Numbered from the stretch's first letter, positions 42,411 through 52,135 are shown. The stretch is 64,000 bases of DNA from Vibrio pomeroyi (GCA_041879425.1 CP090855.1:620001-684000); one strand, 5' to 3'. Translations and numbers: made by a program. The notes: generated by a model from the sequence alone, not told the origin.

Positions 42411-43874
42411 TTACTCGCAGCTTTCTTTTGACCAGTTAACCCCATCATCTGAACATTCAAATCGACTTGTCCCATTCTGGTAGTAATAACCTTTAGTCCA
42501 GTTACCTTGAGAATATCTAGACGTTATCGTTTGAGTATAATCAAACGGCGTATTTTCAATGTACGCATATTTATGTCTATTCCAACTATCAGAGCCATAT
42601 GAACTGTTGTCATTAAAATCGACCGATAGGTAACTTAGTGCATCAAAGTCGCCGCGAGAGACACTATTCAATGTATCCCCTAGATCAACCCACTCTGGGT
42701 GTGGCGCGTTGTTCTCAAAATTAAATTTCGCTTGCACCTGAGTAAACTGATCTTTGTAATCACCAACAATGTCTGCCGTCAAGGTTTGCATAAAGCCCGC
42801 ACCAACGTCTTGACGAGAACAACTTTCCCAATCAGGTTGTTGAGACCCAGCACGGTTCATCACACCAAAGGTAGTCAATGAGTTAGGCAGAACCTGCTGC
42901 TTGATGGTCTCTTGTACTGAACACGAGTACTGCGCCCCATCGCTACTCAATGAGAACAAAGCTTCCTTGTCATACTCTAAGCCATTTTTCTTCTGACCAT
43001 TACGCTCAAAATGTTCACTTAAAACCAGTTCTGTCTGCAAGTCGGCTGAAACTTCATGTTCGATCACAATCAGCTTGTCCGCGGTCATCACTGTTTTAAC
43101 TTTGTACCACTTATTAATTTCGTTCTTCTTGGAGTAATCCCAATGCTGCCAGTAATAATCAACATAAGCTTGCTGGGCTGTTGGGTTCTCTTTTTGAATC
43201 TCTTTGGTCTCTTGATACGACTTTTTAATGGCAGGCATCATCTTCTGCGCTAAATCGTAGAGCTCAGTGTTTTGAGCTTTGATGAAATCACCATACAAGT
43301 CCTCTACGGCAATGTTGTATCGGTTCGCAATTCGGAAGTCATGCTCTTTCACATTTTGGATAATGCTATTTTGGGTGTTCACCGCTTGCTTCAAAGCAGA
43401 GCAACTATTTAAACCACCTTTATACAAGTCGGCTTGGATTTCATTCCATAAAACGGTGGTCAGTGGTGTCGTAGACTTAATTTCTTGGTTGGAACTCACC
43501 GTCATTACAGGCGGAAAGATTAGCTGATAAGGTTCAGTAATGGGCGAGTTGGGGCTATCCGCATCAATAGCGCCTACAGGCACGTTCACTACGATTGGGG
43601 CGTAGTCCATACAGTCTGAGTTAGAGCCCGTTAAAGATAACTCATAGCTGCCTTCATCGTCCGTGATACTGCTTGGCTCACCTTCATCTAACACACCATT
43701 ATAATTGATGTCCAAAAACGCGGTCGCCCCTGAAATATAACCATCGATAGCCACACCTTGTAATGTTTTCGTTTGCGGTGTTGGAGTATTGTTACTGCTG
43801 CTACCACCGCCCCCTCCGCCACAAGCCGTAAGGCCACCAACGATAAGTACAATAGAAATAAGCTTAATTTTCAT
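42411..43874 (-). CDS. Large lipoprotein with a calcium-loop motif, unknown function
   Basis: 487 residues. The lipoprotein signal ends in GGLTAC, followed by a glycine/serine linker. Residues about 43-70 read GVAIDGYISGATAFLDINYNGVLDEGEP and include a DxNxNGxxD loop typical of EF-hand or dockerin-like calcium sites. The rest is a mixed domain without family match, with seven further Cys, and ends with FECSDDGVNWSKESCE. TAGGAT lies before the ATG. It is probably surface or periplasmic. It is isolated, with its own promoter region upstream. Confidence 0.65.
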   Translation of the reverse strand: MKIKLISIVLIVGGLTACGGGGGGSSSNNTPTPQTKTLQGVAIDGYISGATAFLDINYNGVLDEGEPSSITDDEGSYELSLTGSNSDCMDYAPIVVNVPVGAIDADSPNSPITEPYQLIFPPVMTVSSNQEIKSTTPLTTVLWNEIQADLYKGGLNSCSALKQAVNTQNSIIQNVKEHDFRIANRYNIAVEDLYGDFIKAQNTELYDLAQKMMPAIKKSYQETKEIQKENPTAQQAYVDYYWQHWDYSKKNEINKWYKVKTVMTADKLIVIEHEVSADLQTELVLSEHFERNGQKKNGLEYDKEALFSLSSDGAQYSCSVQETIKQQVLPNSLTTFGVMNRAGSQQPDWESCSRQDVGAGFMQTLTADIVGDYKDQFTQVQAKFNFENNAPHPEWVDLGDTLNSVSRGDFDALSYLSVDFNDNSSYGSDSWNRHKYAYIENTPFDYTQTITSRYSQGNWTKGYYYQNGTSRFECSDDGVNWSKESCE

Positions 43875-44075
43875 TCGATGAGATCCTAATGAAATAAATT
43901 TATGAATAGGAGTGTCATTGGGGGGGATGACTGGGAATGACTTTGATAGTCATGTTGAGTCATAGTAACGTTCGGTGTTAAAAAGAAACATGAAAGGGTG
44001 AAAGGCAATTAATGCATGTTTTCGTTTTGACCGAAAAGCTAACTAGGAAACGAAATGCACTCAAAAATAGATGAA

Positions 44076-45731
44076 TTACTTCTCACTTGAAGATATCCAA
44101 AGCTTATAAAAATCACTATAGCCAGTTTGGTTTATCTCAACGCCATGAACCTCAACACTATTAAACACCTTCTCTTTGCCGTGAAATAACGGGCAAAGTA
44201 ACTTCTGTTGATAAAGCGAATGTTCAATTTGCTTCAACTCATCAAAAGAGTTATCACAACTGACTGCTGAACGAACTTTCTTGCAATGCGTCTTCATCTC
44301 CGAATTGTTGAAAATGAACCTGAGACCAGATGAAGCAAGTAGCCAATCGTAAAGACCATACTCTTTTGGCTGTTCGATAATTTCTTCAATAAATAACAAG
44401 TCTGCCGACTCACTCATTGAGCTAGGATCACTAATATTAGGAAGTTCCATCACTTCAATCGTCACGCCAGTCTTTGCAATAGTTTGATGAAGCCAGTCCG
44501 CCGTATCTTGAAGTAAAGGAATCGTCATTTTAGGTCGCGTTAATACAACCGTCCCCGTCAAAACAGGGATGGGATGACTACACGTTAATTCGCTAGGTGA
44601 GAAAGACAAGTCATCCGTCACCATATCAGCATCAAACTCTTTACTGCTGGACTTGATATACGAGACCAAGCTGTCTAAGTCTTCAAGGGTAATACCTGAC
44701 TTCTCCCTACGATTAACCGCAAGGTAGGAAAGTGCATTAATCGTGGTTTCTTCGGCAACGCCCGATTTATTGAAACTCAGGGTGTGATCATTTAAGCCTT
44801 CAATGTCGGTCAGCGTTATCTGTTCTAACAAGGCATTTTGAGCGAAGTAGCCACGGTGACGTTTGAGAACCAACCGCTCTTCGCTCCAGTCGTCTAACGA
44901 GAAAGGACCAGTCCCCAGATAAGCACTTCGGCCACTAGAGAAGTACGTCCGCTTGCAACGATAAATAGACGCGTGTGCACTGCACAACGTATAGAGAAAC
45001 ATAGGATTTGCGTGCGTTAGTTCGATAATCAGTTGTTTATCATCCACCACTTGTACATCACGAACCTGTTCAAATAAAGACTGCACCGGACCATCAATGC
45101 TTTTTAGCCGCAACAAACATTGAGCAACATCTTTGGCATTTAAAGCATCGCCATCATGAAATAACACATTTGGCCTTAACCAAAAATGCAGAAAGCGCCC
45201 TTCGATCTTCCAATGATGTGCGAGGCTAGCTTGAGGCTTACCCTCATGATCTTGGATTAACAGAGTATTGTAGAGACTTCTTAGGATGTGATGTTCAGCC
45301 GTTCTGTACGTTTCGGCGGGCTCAAGGTTGTCGACCCATGGATATTGGGTAATCAGTAAATGGTCATTTTGCTCATTGAACAGACTATGTTTTTCAGTCG
45401 CTAACGTCAGTGCTTTTATTGCAGGTGCACCATAGTTTTCTAGAAAGCGGGGAATAGCGTTAAAACGACCGTTCTCTAAATGCTGTACCAAAACTTGTTC
45501 TAACGCTTCGGAAAAACTGACTAGGATTCGGAACTGGCTAAGCTTGCCTCGACCTTTAGATGGAATCCAACAAATCCAGTGATACTCAGACAAGCACTTA
45601 AGAATGATCGAAGTGTTTCTACGAGAGGTCGACAGCGAATGCTCTAGATCATCTATCGTGAGGTGATACTCTTCGCCTAATTCATACTTTACAATAAGCT
45701 GCTGAAGTCTACGTAAATTAGCGTCGTTCAT
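44076..45731 (-). CDS. SgrR-family transcriptional regulator
   Basis: 551 residues. The N-terminal SgrR-type winged helix covers about 1-110: RRLQQLIVKY, LSTSRRNTSIILKCL and GRGKLSQ. A solute-binding-protein domain (SBP_bac_5 type) spans about 150-500, with LRSLYNTLLI, FHDGDALNAKDVAQCL and YLGTGPFSL. The fusion is characteristic of SgrR, which in E. coli activates the sRNA sgrS under sugar-phosphate stress. No sgrS-like RNA or sugar transporter is adjacent, so this paralog may sense a different ligand. Confidence 0.85.
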   Translation of the reverse strand: MNDANLRRLQQLIVKYELGEEYHLTIDDLEHSLSTSRRNTSIILKCLSEYHWICWIPSKGRGKLSQFRILVSFSEALEQVLVQHLENGRFNAIPRFLENYGAPAIKALTLATEKHSLFNEQNDHLLITQYPWVDNLEPAETYRTAEHHILRSLYNTLLIQDHEGKPQASLAHHWKIEGRFLHFWLRPNVLFHDGDALNAKDVAQCLLRLKSIDGPVQSLFEQVRDVQVVDDKQLIIELTHANPMFLYTLCSAHASIYRCKRTYFSSGRSAYLGTGPFSLDDWSEERLVLKRHRGYFAQNALLEQITLTDIEGLNDHTLSFNKSGVAEETTINALSYLAVNRREKSGITLEDLDSLVSYIKSSSKEFDADMVTDDLSFSPSELTCSHPIPVLTGTVVLTRPKMTIPLLQDTADWLHQTIAKTGVTIEVMELPNISDPSSMSESADLLFIEEIIEQPKEYGLYDWLLASSGLRFIFNNSEMKTHCKKVRSAVSCDNSFDELKQIEHSLYQQKLLCPLFHGKEKVFNSVEVHGVEINQTGYSDFYKLWISSSEK

Positions 45732-45866
45732 AAGATTCCAGACTGAAGCGATTAATCAAGTGTCATTAATATCAGTATGGATTTATAAATTCAACCTTAT
45801 ACTGAATATCCCACCACGAGCTTTGTTAGTTAATTCAATAAATTACTAAGATATAAAAACCTCGAG

Positions 45867-46523
45867 TTACTCAATGTTACTTGGGTTCCACTTCCCTTCG
45901 TGAATCGCGGAATTAACGTCTCTTCTTGGTAACCAGCCCATGGTTTCAAGTTCGGGTTTATCTTTAAAATGATCAACGTAGCCGATACATAAATACGCCA
46001 CGATATCGATGTTTTCTGGGATATCTAATGCGTCTCTCAGTGTTGAGTCGTGGAGAATGCTCACCCAACCCAACCCTAGGTTTTCTGCTCTGGCCGCGAG
46101 CCACAAGTTTTGAACCGCACAGACTGTGCTGTATAAGTCCATTTCTTGTTTGATGGTTCTACCTAGCACGACCTTTCCGGTTCGATTACGGTCGCAAGTC
46201 ACGCAGATGCCGATAGGTGATTCAACGATACCTTCCAACTTTAAGCGCTTATACATCGCCTGCTTTTCGTCGGTAAACATTTCTGCCGATTCAGCATGCG
46301 CTTGATTGAAGCCCGCTTTAATTTGTTGCTTGGTTTCGATATCACGAACAACGACAAAGTCCCAAGGCTGCATAAAGCCGACACTGGGCGCATGGTGCGC
46401 GGCAGTTAACACACGCATCAAAACGTCTTCAGGGATCTCATCAGGAAGAAACTGACCACGAACATCTCGGCGAGAAAAAATCGTTTTATATACTGCTTCG
46501 CGTTCATTCGGCGTAATTTCCAT
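45867..46523 (-). CDS. bluB: 5,6-dimethylbenzimidazole synthase
   Basis: 218 residues with a nitroreductase-like fold. BluB cleaves reduced FMN with O2 to make the lower ligand of vitamin B12. Family features include SRRDVRGQFLPDEIPEDVL at about 17-35, AAHHAPSVGFMQPWDFVVV near 46, and the C-terminal GYVDHF and ETMGWLPRRD. CAGGGA lies just before the ATG. No other cobamide gene is next to it, so it is a stand-alone locus. Confidence 0.9.
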   Translation of the reverse strand: MEITPNEREAVYKTIFSRRDVRGQFLPDEIPEDVLMRVLTAAHHAPSVGFMQPWDFVVVRDIETKQQIKAGFNQAHAESAEMFTDEKQAMYKRLKLEGIVESPIGICVTCDRNRTGKVVLGRTIKQEMDLYSTVCAVQNLWLAARAENLGLGWVSILHDSTLRDALDIPENIDIVAYLCIGYVDHFKDKPELETMGWLPRRDVNSAIHEGKWNPSNIE

Positions 46524-46690
46524 ACTTCCCTGTCTTATCGTCGTCTTATTGAGCCAGTATTATCCAACTAAAGTGTCTATGTTACTAGCGGTACACAAGC
46601 AACATGGTAGAATGCCGCCATTAATCTTATCCTTGTATAAGATTGTTGAACCTTTCCATCGCTATTTAGCCAAATCATACCGAGAAACTT

Positions 46691-47896
46691 ATGCCATTTT
46701 CCAAGCTTGGATTAAGCTCACCTATTGTTAAAGCCGTTGCAAAACAAGGCTACGAAAAGCCAACTTCGATTCAAGAAAAAGCAATTCCAATTGTACTTTC
46801 TGGTAAGAACCTTATTGCGGCAGCACAAACAGGTACAGGTAAAACTGCGAGCTTTGTTCTCCCTATCTTAGAAATGCTAAGCAAAGGTGAAACGCAGCGT
46901 AAAAAACGTATTCGCGCCGTGATTCTCACACCTACTCGTGAGCTAGCTGTTCAGGTTGAACAGAACATCACTAAGTACGCGAAGTTCCTAAACCTAACAT
47001 CATTAGCGATGTACGGTGGCGTGTCTTACCAACACCAGAAAGATCGTCTGATTGAAGGTGTTGATATTCTGGTTGCAACACCTGGCCGTTTGATCGACAT
47101 GTACGGACAACGTGCCGTTCACTTTGATGAAGTTGAAGTCTTGGTTCTTGATGAAGCAGACCGCATGCTAGACATGGGTTTCATTGAAGACATCAACAAG
47201 ATCATTGCGCGTTTACCACAAGACATCCAAAACCTACTGTTCTCAGCAACACTTTCAACGCCAGTTCGTGCGCTAGCGAAAAGTGCTATCAGCGAAGCAG
47301 AAGAAATTTCTATTGCGAAAACTGACGCGTCTAAAGCGAACATTGAGCAATGGTTGGTAACAGTAGATAAAGACCGTAAGTCAGCACTATTGAGCCACAT
47401 GATTATCGAAGGTAATTGGGACCAAGCGCTTATCTTTATCGAGACCAAGCACGGCGCTGCTAAGTTGGTTGCTCAACTTGAAAAGCGTGGCATTCAGGCT
47501 GAAGCGTTCCACAGTGGACGTAGCCAAGCGATACGTGAAAAGATCTTGGCTGACTTCAAGAAAGGTCGCCTAAAATATTTAGTAGCGACTGGCGTTGCTG
47601 CTCGTGGTATCGATATCGATAACCTGAGCCGCGTAGTCAACTACGACCTGCCTTTCCCAGCAGACGACTATGTTCACCGTATTGGTCGTACTGGCCGTGC
47701 TGATGCATCTGGTGAAGCGATCTCTTTCCTATCAAAAGACAACTTCAAAAACCTGTGCATTATTGAAAAACGCCTTGGTCACCTGATTGAGCGTCGTGTA
47801 GTGGAAGGTTTCGAACCACGCAAAGAAGTGCCTATTTCAGTGCTGAACTTCGTTCCTAAGAAGAAAAGAGAACAGCAAGAGAAAGAAGGCAAGTAA
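46691..47896 (+). CDS. rhlE: DEAD-box RNA helicase RhlE
   Basis: 401 residues. The Q-motif is near 24-31 (KPTSIQEKAIP). Further motifs are AAQTGTGKTASF near 47, PTRELAVQ, TPGRLID, LDEADRMLDMGF near 150, SATL, ARGID and HRIGRTGRAD near 330. It closely follows E. coli RhlE but has a short C-terminal tail (EGFEPRKEVPISVLNF and a lysine-rich end). RhlE helps ribosome assembly and mRNA decay. It is the second of three DEAD-box helicase genes in the window. Confidence 0.87.
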   Translation: MPFSKLGLSSPIVKAVAKQGYEKPTSIQEKAIPIVLSGKNLIAAAQTGTGKTASFVLPILEMLSKGETQRKKRIRAVILTPTRELAVQVEQNITKYAKFLNLTSLAMYGGVSYQHQKDRLIEGVDILVATPGRLIDMYGQRAVHFDEVEVLVLDEADRMLDMGFIEDINKIIARLPQDIQNLLFSATLSTPVRALAKSAISEAEEISIAKTDASKANIEQWLVTVDKDRKSALLSHMIIEGNWDQALIFIETKHGAAKLVAQLEKRGIQAEAFHSGRSQAIREKILADFKKGRLKYLVATGVAARGIDIDNLSRVVNYDLPFPADDYVHRIGRTGRADASGEAISFLSKDNFKNLCIIEKRLGHLIERRVVEGFEPRKEVPISVLNFVPKKKREQQEKEGK

Positions 47897-47948
47897 ACTA
47901 TCAAAGCTTAACTGGTTGCGATAACGAGCTAGCTAACCTATGACCTAA

Positions 47949-47975
47949 ACGAAGCCCTATGTGGCTTCGTTTTGT
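47949..47975 (+). terminator. Terminator of rhlE
   Basis: ACGAAGCC (47949-47956) pairs with 47963-47970, followed by TTTGTTCTTT. Confidence 0.8.
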
Positions 47976-48008
47976 TCTTTGATACACAGATAAAACAGAG
48001 GTATTGAG

Positions 48009-48413
48009 ATGATTACTCCTATCGCAACGAGATTAACCCGAGGACAAGACCTAAAGCTTGAGATCCAGAGGCTAGTGACAGCGCATAATATCTCGGCAGG
48101 CTCTATCGCATCTTGTGTCGGATGTGTTTCTCAGCTCAATATTCGCTTAGCTAATGCCAACAATACCAAGCTAGTTCAAGCTCCGTTCGAAATCGTATCT
48201 GTGATGGCAACGTTAACGCCTAACCACCAACACGTTCATATATCCGTTGCTGATGAGAATGGTGATGTGATTGGCGGGCACCTGCTAGAGGGGACGATTA
48301 TCGCAACCACCGCTGAATTGATTGTTCACCGCTACGATACTTTGACCTTCAACAGAGAGCATGATGATACGACGGGTTACACTGAGCTCACTATCAGCAG
48401 TAACACACAATAG
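48009..48413 (+). CDS. PPC (DUF296) domain protein
   Basis: 134 residues from an ATG with AGAGG upstream. It is a single PPC domain: RLTRGQDLKLEIQRLVTAHN at the start, SIASCVGCVSQLNIRLA, then HQHVHISVADENGDVIGGHLLEG with its conserved His and Gly residues, which bind a metal in bacterial homologues. In plants the domain assists DNA binding; in bacteria the role is unknown. It lies 67 bp before the exonuclease gene on the same strand and is likely co-transcribed with it. Confidence 0.85.
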   Translation: MITPIATRLTRGQDLKLEIQRLVTAHNISAGSIASCVGCVSQLNIRLANANNTKLVQAPFEIVSVMATLTPNHQHVHISVADENGDVIGGHLLEGTIIATTAELIVHRYDTLTFNREHDDTTGYTELTISSNTQ

Positions 48414-48480
48414 CTTCACTGATAGCAGCACCAAACGCCTCATATAAAGCGATACTACCCAATAGCAATTAGGAAACACG

Positions 48481-49104
48481 ATGGATCCAAACTCCGCAGA
48501 CTCCGTTATCGTTCTCGATTTCGAAACCACAGGCTTATCACCAAATATGGGTGACCGAGCGATTGAAATCGGTGCGGTGAAACTCGTTAACGGCGAAGTC
48601 GTCGACACCTTCCAACAGCTCATGAACCCAGGGTTTCGTGTCAGTGGATTTATTGAAGGTTATACCGGAATCAGTAACCGTATGTTAAGCACAGCGGCCA
48701 GTTGCAGTGAAGTAATGGATGAGTTTGCAGATTTCATTCAAGACAGCCAACTTGTCGCTCACAATGCCTCATTTGATAAGCGCTTTCTTGATGCGGAATT
48801 AGATAATATTGGTCGCGATTACAATGGACAATTTGCCTGCTCAATGCTGATTGCTCGTCGTCTAATCCAAGACGCACCAACTCATAAGCTAGGCGACCTT
48901 GTGCGTTTCAAGAATATCGACAACGACGGCACTTTCCACAGAGCGTTAGCCGATTCAGAGATGACAGCACGCTTATGGTTATTGATGATTGATGAACTGC
49001 AAAGCGACCACGGAATTCAACAGCCAAGCTTTCAACTGATGCAAAAAATATCTAAGACAGCGAAAGGCTCTATTCCAAAGCTGTTGATGAGTAATCGAGG
49101 TTAA
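48481..49104 (+). CDS. 3'-5' exonuclease, DnaQ-like
   Basis: 207 residues. RNase T/DnaQ exonuclease fold of the DEDDh type: VLDFETTGLSP near 10 (Asp and Glu), LVAHNASFDKRFLD near 95 (Asp), and FHRALADSEMTARL near 150 (His and Asp). It degrades single-stranded DNA or RNA, perhaps in proofreading or tRNA maturation. It is not the polymerase III epsilon subunit, since its C-terminal binding tail is missing. TAGGAA precedes the ATG. It follows the PPC gene. Confidence 0.88.
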   Translation: MDPNSADSVIVLDFETTGLSPNMGDRAIEIGAVKLVNGEVVDTFQQLMNPGFRVSGFIEGYTGISNRMLSTAASCSEVMDEFADFIQDSQLVAHNASFDKRFLDAELDNIGRDYNGQFACSMLIARRLIQDAPTHKLGDLVRFKNIDNDGTFHRALADSEMTARLWLLMIDELQSDHGIQQPSFQLMQKISKTAKGSIPKLLMSNRG

Positions 49105-49128
49105 ACTCTTACCATACGATAATGATTG

Positions 49129-49163
49129 AAAGGCTGATGGGTTTAACACGATCAGCCTTTTTA
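49129..49163. terminator. Terminator between the exonuclease and DUF6279 genes
   Basis: AAGGCTGAT (49130-49138) pairs with 49151-49159, followed by TTTTAG. It is less perfect in the reverse direction. Confidence 0.75.
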
Positions 49164-49188
49164 GTTACTAACGAAGCTTACCCGTCCC

Positions 49189-50025
49189 CTACTCCTGCAG
49201 TGTCACCAGCGTTGATTTAAGACTCTCTAATTCATTCATGAAATAAGACCATTGCTTATCACTACTGATTGCGGCGATATCCACCAAGAATTTGGCTGAT
49301 GTCTGCATATTCTTATTAAGCTTAGATTCCAATTCGTCTGGATAATAAGCTTCGTTGTTCAGAAGCAAGTTCATAATAATTGACTGAGCGATATGTAGGT
49401 CACTCTTCTTTTCCATCAGTGTTGTGAAATCTTGGTAGGTATTATTTTGATATTGGCGCCAGTTATCGTTGGTATTTACCCACTCTTGAGACCAAGTATA
49501 TATAATCTGTTTTTGTTCTTTCGATACCGATCCTAGCCATCGCTCTAGTCTCTCTTCTATCCGATTCCGATATCGCTCTCTGGAATCTTCGTCATTCAAC
49601 GACAACCTTTCTTCGTAATAATCTTGCTGCTTTTCTCTAAAGTTTTTTAAGAACTCGCTATCTTGCTTAGCGCTAAGTTGCATACTTAACGCATAAACGT
49701 CGGGTGCAAACTTATTAACGATCGCGCGAATATGATTTTTAATTTGCTCACTTTGGTCGACGATAAACGCAGAATTCATATCAGGACGAGTAATACTTTG
49801 TATCGCTTCTAATTGCGAAATGTACAATGGGAGTTGAGTTTCTTTATGCCAGGCTTGCAATGAGTCTAGACGAGCTTCTAGCTCGGACTCTTGACTATTG
49901 GATAACGAAACAAAGTCTTCGATATAGCTGACCGCAAACCAACTGATATTGTTATAGGCGAATTTCGTCCCACATCCCGCAAATAGGAAGCACACCAATA
50001 TCATTAACCAACGGCATTTTCTCAT
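49189..50025 (-). CDS. DUF6279-type lipoprotein
   Basis: 278 residues from the ATG at 50025. A GTG four codons earlier is an alternative. The lipoprotein signal ends in CFLFAGC. Mature protein is almost entirely helical and highly charged. It has KFAYNNISWFAVSYIEDFVSL, then alternating Glu/Gln/Arg-rich helices, including RYRNRIEERLERWLG. This matches the DUF6279 family of gammaproteobacterial lipoproteins, of unknown function. It is a single gene. Confidence 0.75.
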   Translation of the reverse strand: MRKCRWLMILVCFLFAGCGTKFAYNNISWFAVSYIEDFVSLSNSQESELEARLDSLQAWHKETQLPLYISQLEAIQSITRPDMNSAFIVDQSEQIKNHIRAIVNKFAPDVYALSMQLSAKQDSEFLKNFREKQQDYYEERLSLNDEDSRERYRNRIEERLERWLGSVSKEQKQIIYTWSQEWVNTNDNWRQYQNNTYQDFTTLMEKKSDLHIAQSIIMNLLLNNEAYYPDELESKLNKNMQTSAKFLVDIAAISSDKQWSYFMNELESLKSTLVTLQE

Positions 50026-50308
50026 ACACCCTCTCACAACCCTTTACTGTTCAGCGAACCTGTAAGTAGCTTTATCAGATTCACTCTTGATCTTATAACA
50101 TTAGCTATAAAAGCAGCTGATCGTAAAAACTTTCAGATAAATTGAGACTTCACCTTGATAAACCGTCTATTTAGGCAAATGATTAAACTAAAAACAATTA
50201 ACAGCAGTGATATAACTTGAATTTTATTACTCATTTGACGTAATACGAACCCTATAAAAGAAAACGGGTTAGCGTATTTTCAAATGATTGATATTTGGGA
50301 GGCAAGCT

Positions 50309-50482
50309 ATGGCCGCTATTCCTGAGCACCCAAGCGATTTAGAATATGAGCTTTGTTATTTTGATGATGGTTCAATAACCACAATCACGATATTCGTTCA
50401 CAATCGACAGGAAGCGATGAATTGGTATGTTAGCGAAGGAAAACATATCAACGATCTTTATTCGATAAGACCCGATGAATAA
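50309..50482 (+). CDS. Small hypothetical protein
   Basis: 57 residues from the ATG at 50309, which follows GGGAGG, an excellent ribosome site. The upstream start at 50288 has none. The translation begins MAAIPEHPSDLEYELCYFDD, followed by a short beta-strand and helix, and ends YSIRPDE. It is acidic and soluble, with one Cys. I do not recognise the family. The 283-bp region upstream contains no other gene and probably its promoter. Confidence 0.65.
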   Translation: MAAIPEHPSDLEYELCYFDDGSITTITIFVHNRQEAMNWYVSEGKHINDLYSIRPDE

Positions 50483-50551
50483 TGCTTTGATATAGAGGAC
50501 AAGGTCGATAAACCTAAGAGAAGAAACTTGAGTGGCATTTTGTGAAACACC

Positions 50552-50596
50552 CTTTACCGCTTCGCCGTTAATAATGGCAGCTCGCAGTAAAGGGCT
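50552..50596. other. Inverted repeat downstream of dbpA and the small gene
   Basis: CCCTTTAC (50552-50559) pairs with GTAAAGGG (50589-50596), with further partial pairing inside. No T-run follows on either side, so it is only a possible weak terminator for the two convergent genes. Confidence 0.4.
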
Positions 50597-50607
50597 TCAG
50601 TCTCGAA

Positions 50608-51987
50608 TTACTTCAGGATTCGGGCGCGGAATTGACGACCCTTCATTTTACCTGATTCGATCTTGTTCAGTGCTTTCTTAGCTACAGAGCGTTCTACAGC
50701 AACGTAAGCACGCATTGCGAACAAGTTGATCTTACCTACTGATTTACCATCAATACCACCTTGACCAGTCAATGCACCAAGAATATCACCAGCACGAAGC
50801 TTAGCTTTCTTACCGCCATCAATCTGAATGGTTACCATGTTTGAGTAGTACGGCTTAGCAATAGGTTTTGCTGGAAGCTCAGATGGCTCAATCGGCATAT
50901 CCATGTACTCATCAATTTGAGCAACACGGTACATTTCTTTCTCGCTAAAGAAGCTGATAGCGACGCCTTTGCTTCCTGCACGGCCAGTACGACCAATGCG
51001 GTGTACGTGAACTTCAGGGTCGCGAGACAATTCAAAGTTGAATACTGCGTCTAGGTTATCAACATCAAGACCACGAGCCGCAACGTCTGTCGCAACTAGA
51101 ATAGAGATCGTTTTGTTTGAGAACTGAACCAATGCTTGGTCACGTTCACGCTGCTCCATGTCGCCATGAAGTTCGATAACGCTGAAACCACGGTGGCTTA
51201 GCTCATCGTTTACATTCTGTACTTCTTTCTTAGTGTTACAGAACACAACCGCTGATTCTGGTTGATGATGAAGTAACAACAACTCTAGAGCGTCATCACG
51301 AGCTTCAGAACCTTCTAGCTTGTAGAAGTGTTGCTGGATGCTTGAGTGGTCGTGCGTTGACTCAACCTTCACCATTTCTGGGTTACGCATAATGCGATCT
51401 GCAACAGATTTGATCTGTTTAGGGAAAGTTGCACTGAATAGCAGAGTTTGGCGCTCTTTTGGTGCCGCTTCAATCACTGCATCCAAAGCGTCTTGGAAAC
51501 CCATCTCTAGCATGCGATCCGCTTCATCTAACACAAGTGTGTTCAGCTCAGACAGGTCGATGCGGCCTTTCTCTAGGTGGTCAAGAATGCGACCAGGAGT
51601 GCCTACAAGAATGTGCGCGCCATGCTCTAGTGAACCAATCTGTGGGCCCATTGGCATACCGCCACATAGTGTCAGCACTTTAATATTGTGAATACCACGA
51701 GCAAGAGTACGGATCTCTTTTGCTACTTGGTCTGCAAGCTCACGAGTCGGACATAACACTAAAGACTGAACACGGAAACGCTTAACGCGTAGGTTCTGCA
51801 GCACGCCTAAACCAAAAGCAGCTGTTTTACCTGAACCCGTTTTACCCTGACCGATAACGTCCTTGCCATTTAGGATAGTAGGAAGACTTAACGCTTGGAT
51901 CGGCGTCATTTCAGTATAACCAAGAGAATCTAACGTATTTAGAAGCTCTGGTTTAAGGGCGATTGAAGAGAATTTTGAAGTGCTCAA
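50608..51987 (-). CDS. dbpA: ATP-dependent RNA helicase DbpA
   Basis: 459 residues. DEAD-box core with MTPIQALSLP, GQGKTGSGKTAA near 48-58, PTRELADQ, LDEADRMLEMGF near 148, SATF, ARGLD and HRIGRTGRAG. The C-terminal DbpA RNA-binding domain (about 385-459) has YYSNMVTIQIDGGKKAKLRAGDI split over residues 388-410, and GQGGIDGKSVGKINLF. DbpA is activated by 23S rRNA hairpin 92. The start codon is TTG; no in-frame ATG fits the family N-terminus. Confidence 0.93.
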   Translation of the reverse strand: MSTSKFSSIALKPELLNTLDSLGYTEMTPIQALSLPTILNGKDVIGQGKTGSGKTAAFGLGVLQNLRVKRFRVQSLVLCPTRELADQVAKEIRTLARGIHNIKVLTLCGGMPMGPQIGSLEHGAHILVGTPGRILDHLEKGRIDLSELNTLVLDEADRMLEMGFQDALDAVIEAAPKERQTLLFSATFPKQIKSVADRIMRNPEMVKVESTHDHSSIQQHFYKLEGSEARDDALELLLLHHQPESAVVFCNTKKEVQNVNDELSHRGFSVIELHGDMEQRERDQALVQFSNKTISILVATDVAARGLDVDNLDAVFNFELSRDPEVHVHRIGRTGRAGSKGVAISFFSEKEMYRVAQIDEYMDMPIEPSELPAKPIAKPYYSNMVTIQIDGGKKAKLRAGDILGALTGQGGIDGKSVGKINLFAMRAYVAVERSVAKKALNKIESGKMKGRQFRARILK

Positions 51988-52086
51988 TGGAAATATCCAA
52001 CTGGTGAAAAACAGAGTGCATTATGAGTGTTTTTGAAAATTATTCCACCTTAATCACAGTTTTGAAGAAACATGTTAGGCGAACAC

Positions 52087-52118
52087 AAAAAAGCCAGCTT
52101 TGTTAGCTGGCTTTTGCT
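52087..52118 (-). terminator. Terminator of the YdhF-like gene
   Basis: AAAAGCCAGCT (52089-52099) pairs with 52105-52115. On the minus strand a T6 run follows. Confidence 0.88.
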
Positions 52119-52135
52119 TCTATACGAATTGCTTC

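Noticed and set aside
45732..45866. Possible sgrS small RNA next to the SgrR gene
   Set aside because: No Hfq-type terminator or strong hairpin, and the gap is too short for a typical sgrS.
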